Below are positions 49,508 to 59,043 of a stretch of DNA of 64,000 nt, piece after piece. How positions within the stretch are numbered: the stretch's first letter is position 1; every line of letters begins with the position of its first letter. Below the pieces are notes generated by a model, which was given only the letters and a program-made list of their open reading frames with translations, had not been told where the DNA came from and made no database searches. The translations under genes were made by a program, and so were the position numbers. Origin of the DNA: CALMFG01 sp963666035 (GTDB taxonomy: Bacteria; Bacillota; Clostridia; Christensenellales; CALMFG01). The stretch is taken from positions 62,001-126,000 of the forward strand of contig CAXXJI010000004.1 in the NCBI GenBank assembly GCA_963666035.2. The letters are read 5' to 3'.

Positions 49508-50110
49508 ATGAGTTATTTATACTATGCCATCGTCGCGGTCGCGGCATACCTGATCGGCGGGATATCGATCGCGAATGCGCTCAGCAAAAAACTGATCGGG
49601 AAAAAGATTAATGAAGTGGGCAGCGGCAACACCGGCGCTTCCAATATGATACGTAACTGCGGCTGGGCCGCGGGGATCGGTACGCTGGCGTTTGACGCGG
49701 CGAAAGCGTTTTTAACGCTGCTTTTGGTCAATCTGATTTTCAAGGAGATCGCGCTGTATGCCGTATATGTGGCGGCAGTGTTCGTCATAGTCGGGCATAT
49801 CTGGCCAATCTGGGTGGGCTTTAAGGGCGGCAAGGGCATTGCTTGTACCTTGGGGGCTATGCTGTACCTGATGCCTTGGGAAACACTGGTAGTGCTGGCG
49901 ATCTGCGGCATTGTGACCGTGCTGGTTAAAACCATGTCCATTACGTCATTTACCGGCATCGGTCTGATGGTGGTAGCGGCATTGGTGTTTCATATCCACG
50001 ATATCCCTTTTCTTGTCACGGTATTTGTCATTGTTGCTATCACATTGTTCACGCACCGAGCCAACATCGGTCGGCTGATACGCGGCGAAGAAGCCAAAGT
50101 GAAGATTTGA
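49508..50110 (+). CDS. plsY: Glycerol-3-phosphate acyltransferase PlsY
   Basis: 200 residues with five to seven membrane helices. PlsY uses acyl phosphate to make lysophosphatidic acid, the first step of phospholipid synthesis. The three conserved cytoplasmic motifs are GSGNTGASNMIRN, GFKGGKGIACTLG and the C-terminal THRANIGRLIRGEE. ATG 49508 follows GGGGAGAG. It is the last gene of the DUF512-der-plsY operon. Confidence 0.96.
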   Translation: MSYLYYAIVAVAAYLIGGISIANALSKKLIGKKINEVGSGNTGASNMIRNCGWAAGIGTLAFDAAKAFLTLLLVNLIFKEIALYAVYVAAVFVIVGHIWPIWVGFKGGKGIACTLGAMLYLMPWETLVVLAICGIVTVLVKTMSITSFTGIGLMVVAALVFHIHDIPFLVTVFVIVAITLFTHRANIGRLIRGEEAKVKI

Positions 50111-50128
50111 CAGAAAAATAGATCTTAA

Positions 50129-50166
50129 AAAGCAGTCTGCAAAGATCATACAGACTGCTTTTTTGT
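50129..50166 (+). terminator. Bidirectional terminator between plsY and the prohibitin-like gene
   Basis: AAAGCAGTCTG (50129-50139) pairs perfectly with CAGACTGCTTT (50151-50161), followed by T residues on the plus strand and TTTTTAAG on the minus strand. Confidence 0.9.
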
Positions 50167-50187
50167 TTTAGTTATTTTATTAAAAAC

Positions 50188-51111
50188 TTATTCAGCGGCA
50201 TCCGGCACCGTACTGGGAGGTGTGCCGGCAGAACTGCCACTGGTGTATTCCGAAAAATCAATCATGATACCGGTGCCGTCTCCTGAAATAAACTGGGGCA
50301 GTACACCGTTCCATTTCTTAATCCATTCCAGCTGCAGCACCACGGGATTGGACGAGATCGCCGCGGCCAAAATTTCCTTCTCCTTGGCCTCAGCTTCGGC
50401 TTGAATGACGCGGGTTTCGGCTTCTACCATCGCTTTTGTTTTCTGCTGTTCGGCGGTTTCCACTTCTTTTTTGGCCACCGCTTCGGCACGAATTGCGTTT
50501 TCAACTTCATCACCTGCATCGGTATCTAAAAAAGTGATAGAGTGAAGCGTGATGCCGTCCCGACTGAAACGTTCCTGCAAATCGGTCTCAATCTGCTGAT
50601 AAACCTCGCCGCGTTTAGCGCCAAGAATTTCGATAATATTATAGTTGACGCATGCGTTTTCAATAGCGCGCTGTGACGCAGGAGAGATCAACGCCTGATT
50701 GACATTATCAAGCGTCTTAAACTTCTTAAACACATCAAACGCTTTGTCTCTGTCCACATAGTATTTTACGTCGACCGAAATGGTCAAATATTGTGCGTCT
50801 TGAGTTTGCCCATACAGGTTTTCAATCCGCTTGGTTTGCACTTCGGTAGAAATCATATACATCTGGTCAAACGGGCCTTTCACGTTGAACCCTTCCTGAT
50901 ATACTTGGTTTTGAACGCCGCCTTTGAAGGGAGAGTACAGGATACCTACACTGTTGGCAGGAACCAGCGAAAAAAACGAAAAAACCATGACAAACAAGCT
51001 TAAAAGTGACAGCCATTGTTTTTTATTCACCTTCCACTGGCGAGAATTGACGAATCCAAATACGATAAACAGGATAAAGCCGATAACGAGACCGGTTAAA
51101 AAAATGCCCAT
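50188..51111 (-). CDS. Prohibitin/SPFH-domain membrane protein
   Basis: 307 residues. Two N-terminal helices (about 4-22 and 33-52) are followed by the prohibitin-type SPFH domain (about 53-210; SVGILYSPFKGGVQNQVYQEGFNVKGPFDQMYMISTEVQTKRIENL, SVDVKYYVDRDKAFDVFKKFKT, CVNYNIIEILGAKRGEVYQQIE) and an Ala/Glu coiled coil (about 205-250). A small acidic, Ser/Gly/Pro-rich end follows. It is a second band 7 protein, distinct from the stomatin-like one at 32 kb, and has no NfeD partner. Expected to form membrane rings. ATG 51111 has AAGGAG upstream. Confidence 0.9.
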   Translation of the reverse strand: MGIFLTGLVIGFILFIVFGFVNSRQWKVNKKQWLSLLSLFVMVFSFFSLVPANSVGILYSPFKGGVQNQVYQEGFNVKGPFDQMYMISTEVQTKRIENLYGQTQDAQYLTISVDVKYYVDRDKAFDVFKKFKTLDNVNQALISPASQRAIENACVNYNIIEILGAKRGEVYQQIETDLQERFSRDGITLHSITFLDTDAGDEVENAIRAEAVAKKEVETAEQQKTKAMVEAETRVIQAEAEAKEKEILAAAISSNPVVLQLEWIKKWNGVLPQFISGDGTGIMIDFSEYTSGSSAGTPPSTVPDAAE

Positions 51112-51262
51112 ATCAATTATTTCTCCTTAATTGAATAATATGACTTTAGTATATCATAAAGGCAGTTTTGAACCATGAATATTTTAAAAATTATATGTGT
51201 TTTCGCTTTATAACTGCTGAAAAAACCGATAAGATGCAAGCATTAAAAAGCGCGGGTTCAAA

Positions 51263-51291
51263 TTGATAAACAGACCGGATTATGGTAGAGT
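51263..51291 (+). promoter_or_regulatory. Promoter of the polA operon
   Basis: TTGATA (51263-51268), 17 bases, TAGAGT (51286-51291). Confidence 0.5.
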
Positions 51292-51321
51292 ATACAAAAA
51301 CGATTGAAGAATGGAGCGGAA

Positions 51322-53874
51322 ATGAGTAAAACGCTTTTGGCGATAGACGGCAACAGTCTGTTGTTTCGGGCTTTCTATGCGCTGCCTTTGATGGAGAATC
51401 AAAAAGGCGAATATACCAATGCCATATATGGTTTTTTTTCCATGATATTTAATGCGCTGGAGCAGGTGAAGCCGGACGATATGGTGGTGGCCTTTGATAT
51501 GAAGAGCCCCGTCTTTCGGCACGAGACGTACGCCGATTACAAAGCCGGCCGAAAGGAAACCCCGCCTGAGCTGAATCCTCAATTCGGACTTTTGAAAAAA
51601 GCATTGGACATGATCGGCATTAAATATGTTGAAAAAGAAGGCTTTGAGGCGGATGATCTGTTGGGCGCATTTGCCAAAGCATATGAGAAAAATGGGGATA
51701 CCACTTACCTTTTATCCGGAGATCGGGATACTTACCAGCTTATCAGCGACAAGGTGTCGGTTTTTTTGACTAAAAAAGGGGTCAGCGAGCTTTTGATTGT
51801 GGATGAAGCACAGCTGTATGAGATATATACTTTAAAACCAAACCAGATGGTTGACTTAAAAGGACTGATGGGCGACGCTTCGGATAACATCCCGGGCGTG
51901 AAAGGCGTAGGTGAAAAAACCGCTGTTAAGCTCCTTACCGAATACGGTACGCTTGAAGGCGTATATGAGCACATTGAAGACATCAAAGGGGCACTGAAGG
52001 AAAAACTTTTCAAGGACAAAGAAAACGCGTTTATGAGCCGAACGATCGGTACCATTGTGACCGACATTGAGGGAATTGATTTTGCGGCGGATTACCATAC
52101 TCCGGACATTTCGGCCGAAACGCTGGCGCCCGCTTTTGGCATGCTGGAATTTAAGACACTTTTGAGGCGCTTTGGCGGCGAGATTAAGGACACATCGAAG
52201 AAGATTGAATCAGAAACCGTGGACAGCGCGGAAAAACTGGCTGATGTGACGGAAATGATTCAAAAATCCGGTGTGATGGGCTTGGTGTTTGAGGAAAATA
52301 TCATTTTAGCATCCTCGGAAGCAAAGGAATATGAACTGGCCTGCGAGCATTCGCTGCTGAGCTCGGATTTCACGCTGCCGTCCGCGTTGGCGATATTAAA
52401 GCCATTGCTGGAAAACGAAAAAATCAAGAAGGTTGTTTACGATGCCAAGGATGTGATGCACAAGCTGGCCGATCACGGCGTTGAGTTGGCTGGACTTGTT
52501 TTCGACACTAAGCTCGCGGAATATGTGCTGGATCCCACAGCCAAATCCTTTGCGCTGGAAGCGGTGCAGAGCAAGTATGACCATCAGGGCAGATCGGCCA
52601 TGCTTCTGGCCGTATGGCCGGAACAGAAACGAAAAATCGAGGCGGATGCACTCAGCAATATTCTGGACGGTGTGGAAATGCCTTTGCTCGGCGTGCTGTA
52701 TGATATGGAACAATGCGGATTTAAGGTGGATAAAGCGGCTTTGCTGGAACTGCAAGCCGAGTATGATCAAAACATTGAAGCCGCGACGATGCGCATCTAT
52801 AAAAGCGCTGGGTTTGATGACTTTAATATCAATTCAACCAAACAGCTGGGAGAGGTTTTGTTTGAACGGCTGGGTCTGCCCATCCAGAAAAAAACCAAAA
52901 CCGGTTATTCCACCGATATTGAAGTGCTCCAAAAGTTGGAGGATAAACATCCGGTGGTGACGGATATCATCGAATACCGTAAGCTGACCAAGTTAAAAAG
53001 CACCTACATTGACGGACTTTTAGGACTAATCGATTCGGAAGGCAAGGTGCATTCCACTTTTAATCAAATATCCACAGCGACAGGCCGAATATCCAGCACT
53101 GAACCTAATTTGCAGAACATCCCTATCCGAACACAGGAAGGGCGCGAGATAAGGCGTGTATTTGTACCCAGCCGGGCGGACGGCGTGCTGGTGGCCGCCG
53201 ATTATTCGCAGATTGAGCTGCGCGTACTGGCGGATATCGCGGACGATGCCAATATGATCGATGCCTTTATCAAAAATCAAGATATACATGCGCGCACAGC
53301 CAGCCAGGTGTTTGATGTGCCGATTGACGAAGTCAGTGCAAGGCTTAGGAGCGACGCAAAAGCGGTCAATTTTGGCATCGTATACGGTATCAGCGGGTTT
53401 GGATTGGCGCGGAATCTGGACATTTCGGTGAACCGCGCACAGGCGTATATCGATAAGTACTTAGCCGAATTTTCAGGCATCGCCAATTATATGGACCACA
53501 TCAAGGAGCAGGCTAAAAAGGACGGTTTTGTCCGTACGGCGCTGGGCAGAATTCGATATATCCGCGAGCTTTCATCCAGCAACTATAATATTCGCTCTTT
53601 CGGTGAGCGAGCGGCGCTGAATACACCCATTCAGGGCACTGCGGCGGACATCATTAAGCTTGCGATGATTAAAGTGGCCGAGGAGTTGAAGAATAGGGGA
53701 ATGAAATCGCAGCTGATTTTACAGGTGCACGATGAACTCATCGTGGATTCAGCGGCCGAAGAAGCGGACGCAGCGGCGGCACTGCTGAAGGACACGATGG
53801 AGCATGTTGTGGAAATGAAAGTACCGCTGGTGGCGAACGTGAGCCGGGGAAAGACATGGTATGAAGCAAAATAA
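51322..53874 (+). CDS. polA: DNA polymerase I
   Basis: 850 residues. The 5' nuclease domain (1-290) has LLAIDGNSLLFRAFYALP, YKAGRKETPPEL and the helix-hairpin-helix GLMGDASDNIPGVKGVGEKTA. The middle exonuclease-like domain lacks the DxE metal ligands (VFEENII replaces them), so proofreading is probably lost, as in Bacillus and Thermus. The polymerase domain (about 480-850) has ATGRISSTEPNLQNIPIRTQEG, AADYSQIELRVLADI and LQVHDELIVD. It fills gaps and removes primers. ATG 51322 (GGAGCGGA) is preferred over an in-frame TTG at 51304. It overlaps coaE by 14 bases. Confidence 0.97.
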   Translation: MSKTLLAIDGNSLLFRAFYALPLMENQKGEYTNAIYGFFSMIFNALEQVKPDDMVVAFDMKSPVFRHETYADYKAGRKETPPELNPQFGLLKKALDMIGIKYVEKEGFEADDLLGAFAKAYEKNGDTTYLLSGDRDTYQLISDKVSVFLTKKGVSELLIVDEAQLYEIYTLKPNQMVDLKGLMGDASDNIPGVKGVGEKTAVKLLTEYGTLEGVYEHIEDIKGALKEKLFKDKENAFMSRTIGTIVTDIEGIDFAADYHTPDISAETLAPAFGMLEFKTLLRRFGGEIKDTSKKIESETVDSAEKLADVTEMIQKSGVMGLVFEENIILASSEAKEYELACEHSLLSSDFTLPSALAILKPLLENEKIKKVVYDAKDVMHKLADHGVELAGLVFDTKLAEYVLDPTAKSFALEAVQSKYDHQGRSAMLLAVWPEQKRKIEADALSNILDGVEMPLLGVLYDMEQCGFKVDKAALLELQAEYDQNIEAATMRIYKSAGFDDFNINSTKQLGEVLFERLGLPIQKKTKTGYSTDIEVLQKLEDKHPVVTDIIEYRKLTKLKSTYIDGLLGLIDSEGKVHSTFNQISTATGRISSTEPNLQNIPIRTQEGREIRRVFVPSRADGVLVAADYSQIELRVLADIADDANMIDAFIKNQDIHARTASQVFDVPIDEVSARLRSDAKAVNFGIVYGISGFGLARNLDISVNRAQAYIDKYLAEFSGIANYMDHIKEQAKKDGFVRTALGRIRYIRELSSSNYNIRSFGERAALNTPIQGTAADIIKLAMIKVAEELKNRGMKSQLILQVHDELIVDSAAEEADAAAALLKDTMEHVVEMKVPLVANVSRGKTWYEAK

Positions 53875-54472
53875 CAGACCTTATATAATTGGTATCACCG
53901 GCGGTATTGCGTCCGGGAAAACTCTGGTTTCCCGGCTGTTAAAGAATCTCGGAGCCAAGGTGCTGAACGCGGATGAAATTACGCACCGGTTGTATGAAAC
54001 CGGCGGTAAAGGCGAAGCGCAGATCGCCGAGCATTTTGGACGGGAATATATCGGGCAAGATGGCGTGGACAGAAAAAAACTGGGCCAGTTGGTTTTTTCG
54101 GATCCAGAGGCACTTAATAACCTCAATGAGCTCATCCATCCTTTGATACTGGAAGAGGTTTTGAATCAAATCGATGAAGACGATGGATTTGTCTTTTTTG
54201 AGGCCGCGGTTCTGGTGGAATCCAAACTGGTTGAAGAGATGGACGAAGTTTGGCTGGTCATCTGCGAGCTGGACGAGCGGATACGACGGCTGAAACTACG
54301 GGATGATATCGGAGACGATAAGATTGAGATGATATTAAAAGCCCAGATGACGGATGACGTCAAGCGCAGTTTCGCCGACTACGTCATTGACAATTCGGGT
54401 ACGACCGAAGGCACACAGGCGCAGGTGAAAAATTTGTTTAACAGCCTGATGATTCGAATGAAGCAAAGGTAA
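53861..54472 (+). CDS. coaE: Dephospho-CoA kinase
   Basis: 203 residues. The P-loop IGITGGIASGKT (10-21), the LGAKVLNADEITH segment and the C-terminal DYVIDNSGT are typical of CoaE, which phosphorylates dephospho-CoA at the last step of coenzyme A synthesis. ATG 53861 lies inside polA (14-base overlap), and the lytic transglycosylase gene follows after three bases, the usual polA-coaE-transglycosylase order in Clostridia. Confidence 0.95.
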   Translation: MKQNNRPYIIGITGGIASGKTLVSRLLKNLGAKVLNADEITHRLYETGGKGEAQIAEHFGREYIGQDGVDRKKLGQLVFSDPEALNNLNELIHPLILEEVLNQIDEDDGFVFFEAAVLVESKLVEEMDEVWLVICELDERIRRLKLRDDIGDDKIEMILKAQMTDDVKRSFADYVIDNSGTTEGTQAQVKNLFNSLMIRMKQR

Positions 54473-54475
54473 AAG

Positions 54476-55045
54476 ATGCGAAAGTTATTTAAACTGATCG
54501 GATTTGTTCTGCTCATCACCCTTCTGGTGTTTGTTTTTCGCGTGGGACGGGAAGTATATTATCAGCAAAGGTATCCGTTGATCTACAAAGATCTCATTGA
54601 AGAAAATGCAGGTGAATACGGATTGGATCCTTATTTGGTCGCGTCGGTGATTTGGGTTGAGTCGAAATTCGATTCCGATGCAAAATCGGAAAAAGGTGCA
54701 TTGGGGCTGATGCAGATTATGCCGGATACCGGCGGATGGATTGCCGAGAGACTGGAGAATCAAGGCTTTGCTGCTGATGATTTACTGGAGCCCGAAACCA
54801 GTATTGCGTTTGGATGCTGGTATCTAAATTATTTAGATGCGCGTTTTTCGGGAGAAAAAACACTGATGCTGGCGGCTTACAACAGCGGGCCGAGCCGTGT
54901 GGATGAATGGCTGACAAACGAAAATTATAGTGAAAAAGGCAGTCTGATATTGATTCCTTACGGGGAAACCGACGATTTTGTCCAGCGTGTGGAAAAAACT
55001 TATGAAATTTATCAGGAACTCTATACATTTTATGATCAGGATTAA
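54476..55045 (+). CDS. Membrane-anchored lytic transglycosylase (SLT domain)
   Basis: 189 residues. After an N-terminal anchor (about 5-22) comes an SLT-type goose-lysozyme fold: DPYLVASVIWVESKFDSDAKSEKGALGLMQIMP, with the catalytic Glu62, and LMLAAYNSGPSRVDEWL. It cleaves glycan strands of peptidoglycan with formation of anhydro-muramic acid, outside the membrane. It is 189 residues, a short single-domain form. ATG 54476 follows AAGGTAAA. Its 3' end overlaps the substrate-binding lipoprotein gene by 14 bases. Confidence 0.93.
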   Translation: MRKLFKLIGFVLLITLLVFVFRVGREVYYQQRYPLIYKDLIEENAGEYGLDPYLVASVIWVESKFDSDAKSEKGALGLMQIMPDTGGWIAERLENQGFAADDLLEPETSIAFGCWYLNYLDARFSGEKTLMLAAYNSGPSRVDEWLTNENYSEKGSLILIPYGETDDFVQRVEKTYEIYQELYTFYDQD

Positions 55046-56756
55046 AAACATTGTTATTCTTAGTGTTATAATTGTTTTCTCAATGCTTTTTTTCAACGCG
55101 TGTTCGGCGATGGAGAGCCTCATGAACACTGAAAACACCTATGTGCTAAGTGCAGAGGATATTGGGGAGCAGGAAAAGACGATCACACCCCTGTCGGGTG
55201 GAGAAATCACGATCGCGATGCCGACGAATTTGAAGACTTTCAATCCGCTGACCGAAAAAAACATCAATATGATCAATATTTATACACTGATCTTTGAATC
55301 GCCACTGTCCTTGGATACCGACGGTCAGTTTCGCGGTGAACTCATTGAGAACTGGACGGTGGATTCGTCCGGTCAGGTATGGACGTTTTACTTGCGAAAG
55401 GATATACAGTGGCACAATGGATTTGGGGAACTGACAGCGGATGATCTGGTGTTCACATTGGATTTAATCACAGATATGGATATTGAAGACAGTGTTTATG
55501 CGCGATATAACAAGCGGATCGGGGAGTATTATGCTTTGGATAAATATACGCTGGTGCTCAATGCAGTGGATCCTCGCACAATATATAATGATGAAATCGA
55601 AGCGGAAAAATCGTCTTATATTGAATATGCGATGACCTTCCCTGTGCTGTGCAAAGCGTATTACGAAAATTACAACACCTTTGATAACCTCTGGCCGATT
55701 GGAAGCGGGCCATATGAATTCACTGATTTTGATGTTAACAAAGGCATACAGTTGGACATCAATGATGATTGGTGGAAAAAACAGCCGTATATCTCAACGA
55801 TTCGGGCCATCCCCATTGCGGACGCCGCGTCCGAAATTGAAGCCTACGCGGATCAGGTGCTGGATTTGGTCGGTACATCAGAACTTTCGGCCAATCGATA
55901 TCAAAAATACGGCGTGACCAACGTGGAAGAATATATGACTCAGTATTATGACTGCTTGGTGCCCAACATGTATGTGCCTAGCCGTGGAAACGCTGAGGAA
56001 AAATTTATCCATGATGTTCGGGCGCGTCAGGCGATTGCTTATGCCTTAAACAAATCTCAGATTATCTCTAAGGTGCTGGTCAATCACGCTGTTGCCACAG
56101 ACGTGCCTATACCGCCCGATTGCTGGCTGTATGATACAACGCTGGATATATACGAATATAATGAAAAGCGCGCGCTGGAACTGCTTGCCGAGATGGGCTA
56201 TACCGAACGGGATGCTGACGGATTTTTGGCCAAGAAAGATATTGCCACGGGGGAACTCGTGACCTGCAGTTTTGAGCTGATGTATCCAAAAGAACTGCAA
56301 AACAACTATAAAACCAACATTGCGTCTTTGATCGAAGAGCAGCTGGAGGATATCGGAATTCGTGTGGATTTACGTGAACTGTCTTCCACACTTTTTATGA
56401 CCAAGGTGAATGCGGGCTCTTTTGATGTGGCACTGATGAGTTATTATCTGGCAAGAAACCCTGATGTGCGGTTTATGCTGCATTCAACGCGTGCCACTAT
56501 CAACTATGGCTACTATAAGGACGAAACCATGGACGGCGCACTGGAGGCATGCGGTGCGGCTTTGACGGATGATGAGAAAAAAGCGGCGTATTCCACGATG
56601 CAGGAATTGTTTTTGGAACAGCTGCCCCAGATTCCTTTGTATTTTAAAACTAATTCGTTGATCTATGACGCCAGTATCGAAGGGGTATCGGATTTCAGAG
56701 CGCTGGATATTTTTAATGATATTCAGAACTGGTATGTCTTAAGTGAAGTGCAGTAG
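55032..56756 (+). CDS. Oligopeptide-binding lipoprotein (SBP family 5), no permease nearby
   Basis: 574 residues. A signal with lipobox FFNACS (Cys at about residue 20) marks a lipoprotein, followed by the extracytoplasmic solute-binding family 5 fold: EITIAMPTNLKTFNPLTEKNINMINIYTLIFESPLSLDTDG, WTVDSSGQVWTFYLRKDIQWHNG, SGPYEFTDFDVNKGIQL and VRARQAIAYALNKSQII. Such proteins bind peptides, nickel or sugars for an ABC importer, but there are no permease or ATPase genes here. The start ATG 55032 overlaps the transglycosylase gene. The frame is open to 54978, but only from 55032 is a signal peptide formed. An envelope-peptide recycling or sensing role is a guess. Confidence 0.88.
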   Translation: MIRIKNIVILSVIIVFSMLFFNACSAMESLMNTENTYVLSAEDIGEQEKTITPLSGGEITIAMPTNLKTFNPLTEKNINMINIYTLIFESPLSLDTDGQFRGELIENWTVDSSGQVWTFYLRKDIQWHNGFGELTADDLVFTLDLITDMDIEDSVYARYNKRIGEYYALDKYTLVLNAVDPRTIYNDEIEAEKSSYIEYAMTFPVLCKAYYENYNTFDNLWPIGSGPYEFTDFDVNKGIQLDINDDWWKKQPYISTIRAIPIADAASEIEAYADQVLDLVGTSELSANRYQKYGVTNVEEYMTQYYDCLVPNMYVPSRGNAEEKFIHDVRARQAIAYALNKSQIISKVLVNHAVATDVPIPPDCWLYDTTLDIYEYNEKRALELLAEMGYTERDADGFLAKKDIATGELVTCSFELMYPKELQNNYKTNIASLIEEQLEDIGIRVDLRELSSTLFMTKVNAGSFDVALMSYYLARNPDVRFMLHSTRATINYGYYKDETMDGALEACGAALTDDEKKAAYSTMQELFLEQLPQIPLYFKTNSLIYDASIEGVSDFRALDIFNDIQNWYVLSEVQ

Positions 56757-56774
56757 AATTTACCGGTCGATGCC

Positions 56775-56802
56775 TTGACATAAGATTCTTTCGTGCTATA
56801 AT
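56775..56802 (+). promoter_or_regulatory. Promoter of thrS
   Basis: TTGACA (56775-56780), 16 bases, TATAAT (56797-56802) with an extended TGC. Confidence 0.85.
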
Positions 56803-56808
56803 GCAGAT

Positions 56809-57056
56809 AACAAAGCCAAAGGCTTTGTTTTCCGGGTGAACCCTAAACGATTTTTGGTAGACAGAAAGAGAGCCGCTTATTTGCTGAAAGAACGGCAGAA
56901 CCATAGTATGGGAATATGTTCAACCGCCCCGGGAACAATGATATAGGAAACACGCCTTAAAAGCGCTGGCCGAAAGAAGGCCGGAATTTGGGTGGAACCG
57001 CGGGTTAAATCTCGTCCCATTGAATACCGATTTGGTGTTCTATCGGGGCGTTTTTG
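56809..57056 (+). ncRNA. T-box leader of thrS
   Basis: The 320-base gap before thrS contains no gene but a T-box riboswitch. The canonical T-box GGGTGGAACCGCGGG lies at 56990-57004, followed by the terminator (CGTCCC at 57013-57018 with GGGGCG at 57045-57050, nested GAATACC/GGTGTTC) and TTTTTG. A Thr codon ACC is present in the upstream stem I region (GCAGAACCATAG), the likely specifier. It starts with a perfect nine-base hairpin AACAAAGCC/GGCTTTGTT (56809-56829). Uncharged tRNA-Thr should turn on read-through. Confidence 0.95.
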
Positions 57057-57079
57057 TTTATCGGAAAGGATTTTTTGAC

Positions 57080-59017
57080 ATGAAAGTAACTTTGAAAGAC
57101 GGAAGCGTCATTGAAGCGAATGCCGGTGCAACAGTGCTGGAGATTGCGGGGAACCTAAGCCAGGCCTTAAAAAAAGACGCTTTGGCCGCCAAGGTGGACG
57201 GCAAAGTGGTTTCACTGGACGAGGCGATTGAAAAAGACTGTACGCTGGAGATTTTGACTTTTGAAGACGAGGAAGGTAAGCATGCGCTTCGCCATACCGC
57301 CAGCCATGTGTTGGCGCAGGCCGTCAAGCGGCTGTTCCCCAGCGCCAAACTCGCGATCGGCCCTGCCATTGAAAACGGATTCTATTATGATTTTGATATT
57401 GAAACCCCATTCACCGCAGAGGACTTAAAAACGCTTGAAAAAGAGATGGCTAAGATTATTCAGGAAAACCTGCCAGTGACCAGGACTGAGCTTTCACGAG
57501 CTGATGCCAAAAAGCTGATGGCCGAGAAGGGTGAGGACTATAAAGTACAGCTGATTGAAGAATTGCCCGAAGGGGAAACGATCAGCTTTTATACACAAGG
57601 TGATTTTACCGATCTCTGCGCCGGCCCGCATGTGTCTTCGACCGGCAGGGTCAAAAACATCAAGCTTTTGCGTTCGGCCGGCGCTTATTGGAAAGGTAAC
57701 GAGAAGAACAAGATGCTTCAGCGCATCTACGGCACAGCCTTCTATAAAAAGGACGCACTTTTGGAATACTTGGAGAACCTTCGCGAGGCTGAAAAGCGGG
57801 ATCATAATAAGCTTGGCCGTGAGCTTAAGTACTTCACCACAGCGCCTGAAGTGGGCCAGGGCCTGCCGCTCTTGATGCCCAAAGGTGCCAAGGTGATTCA
57901 AATCATGCAGCGCTTTGTGGAGGACGAAGAGGAGGCGCGGGGCTATCAATTCACCAAAACGCCGCTGATGGCCAAGAGTGATCTTTACAAAATTTCCGGT
58001 CACTGGGATCATTATCAGGACGGTATGTTTATTCTGGGAGATGAAGAGAAAGGCGAGGAAGTGATGGCGCTTCGGCCGATGACCTGCCCTTTCCAATACA
58101 TGATCTATAAAGCCACGCATCACAGCTATCGCGATTTGCCGGTGAGACTTTCCGAAACATCCACGCTGTTCCGCAACGAGGCTTCGGGCGAAATGCACGG
58201 ACTGATCCGCGTGCGCCAGTTTACGCTGTCGGACGCGCATATCATCGCTGTGCCCGACCAGGTGGAGGATGAATTCAAAGGTGTTTTGGACTTGATCGTC
58301 TACATGATGAAAGCGACAGGTATTGAAAACGATGTGACCTATCGGTTCAGCAAATGGGATCCGGCCAATACCGAAAAATACATCAATGACCCCGAAGGCT
58401 GGGCGTTCAGCGAAAACCTGATGAAGAAAATTCTGGACGATATCGGGCTGGACTACTACGAAGCGAAAGGCGAAGCCGCGTTTTACGGGCCCAAGTTGGA
58501 CGTTCAGTTCAAGAACGTATTCGGCAAGGAGGATACGCTGTTTACCATCCAGATTGACTTTGGTCTGGCGGAACGCTTTGATATGTACTATGTGGACGCA
58601 AACGGCGATAAACAAAGGCCGTTCATCATTCATCGCGCATCGCTGGGCTGCTATGAGCGTACATTGGCGGTACTGATTGAAAAATATGCGGGCGCGATGC
58701 CGCTGTGGCTGGCGCCGGAGCAAGTGCGCTTTTTGCCAATCACTGACCGCGCCATTGAGACCTGCAAAAAGTGGGAAACCATCTTTAAAAAAGTCGGTGT
58801 GCGCGCCACTGTGGACACACGTAGCGAAAAGATCGGCTATAAGATTCGGGACGGCAGAACTGAGCGGTTGCCGTATATGCTGGTTGTGGGCGACAAGGAA
58901 ATTGAAGACGGCAACTTTGCGGTCTGGAAACGCGGGGAGGGCGATCTGGGGCCCAAGGACGCGGAAGGCGTCTTAAAAGATATCTTGCAAGAGATTGAGG
59001 ACCTTACGATTTTCTAG
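57080..59017 (+). CDS. thrS: Threonyl-tRNA synthetase
   Basis: 645 residues: an N-terminal TGS domain (1-60), the editing domain (about 65-225; HALRHTASHVLAQAVKRLFP with the HxxxH zinc/editing motif), the class II catalytic core (about 245-535; MTCPFQYMIYK with the zinc Cys, RVRQFTLSDAHI, motif 3-like HRASLGCYERTLAVLIEKY) and the anticodon-binding domain (about 540-645). It attaches Thr to tRNA-Thr. Motif 3 reads LGCYERTL where LGSIERFI is usual. ATG 57080 follows AAAGGA and lies just after the T-box terminator; the frame upstream to 57020 overlaps the riboswitch and is not used. Confidence 0.97.
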   Translation: MKVTLKDGSVIEANAGATVLEIAGNLSQALKKDALAAKVDGKVVSLDEAIEKDCTLEILTFEDEEGKHALRHTASHVLAQAVKRLFPSAKLAIGPAIENGFYYDFDIETPFTAEDLKTLEKEMAKIIQENLPVTRTELSRADAKKLMAEKGEDYKVQLIEELPEGETISFYTQGDFTDLCAGPHVSSTGRVKNIKLLRSAGAYWKGNEKNKMLQRIYGTAFYKKDALLEYLENLREAEKRDHNKLGRELKYFTTAPEVGQGLPLLMPKGAKVIQIMQRFVEDEEEARGYQFTKTPLMAKSDLYKISGHWDHYQDGMFILGDEEKGEEVMALRPMTCPFQYMIYKATHHSYRDLPVRLSETSTLFRNEASGEMHGLIRVRQFTLSDAHIIAVPDQVEDEFKGVLDLIVYMMKATGIENDVTYRFSKWDPANTEKYINDPEGWAFSENLMKKILDDIGLDYYEAKGEAAFYGPKLDVQFKNVFGKEDTLFTIQIDFGLAERFDMYYVDANGDKQRPFIIHRASLGCYERTLAVLIEKYAGAMPLWLAPEQVRFLPITDRAIETCKKWETIFKKVGVRATVDTRSEKIGYKIRDGRTERLPYMLVVGDKEIEDGNFAVWKRGEGDLGPKDAEGVLKDILQEIEDLTIF

Positions 59018-59043
59018 AGTGGAGTAAAAAGAAAGCAAACCTA

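Noticed and set aside
57494..58723. A 409-residue frame opposite thrS
   Set aside because: It lies wholly inside the well-supported threonyl-tRNA synthetase gene on the other strand, and its translation shows no recognisable domain.
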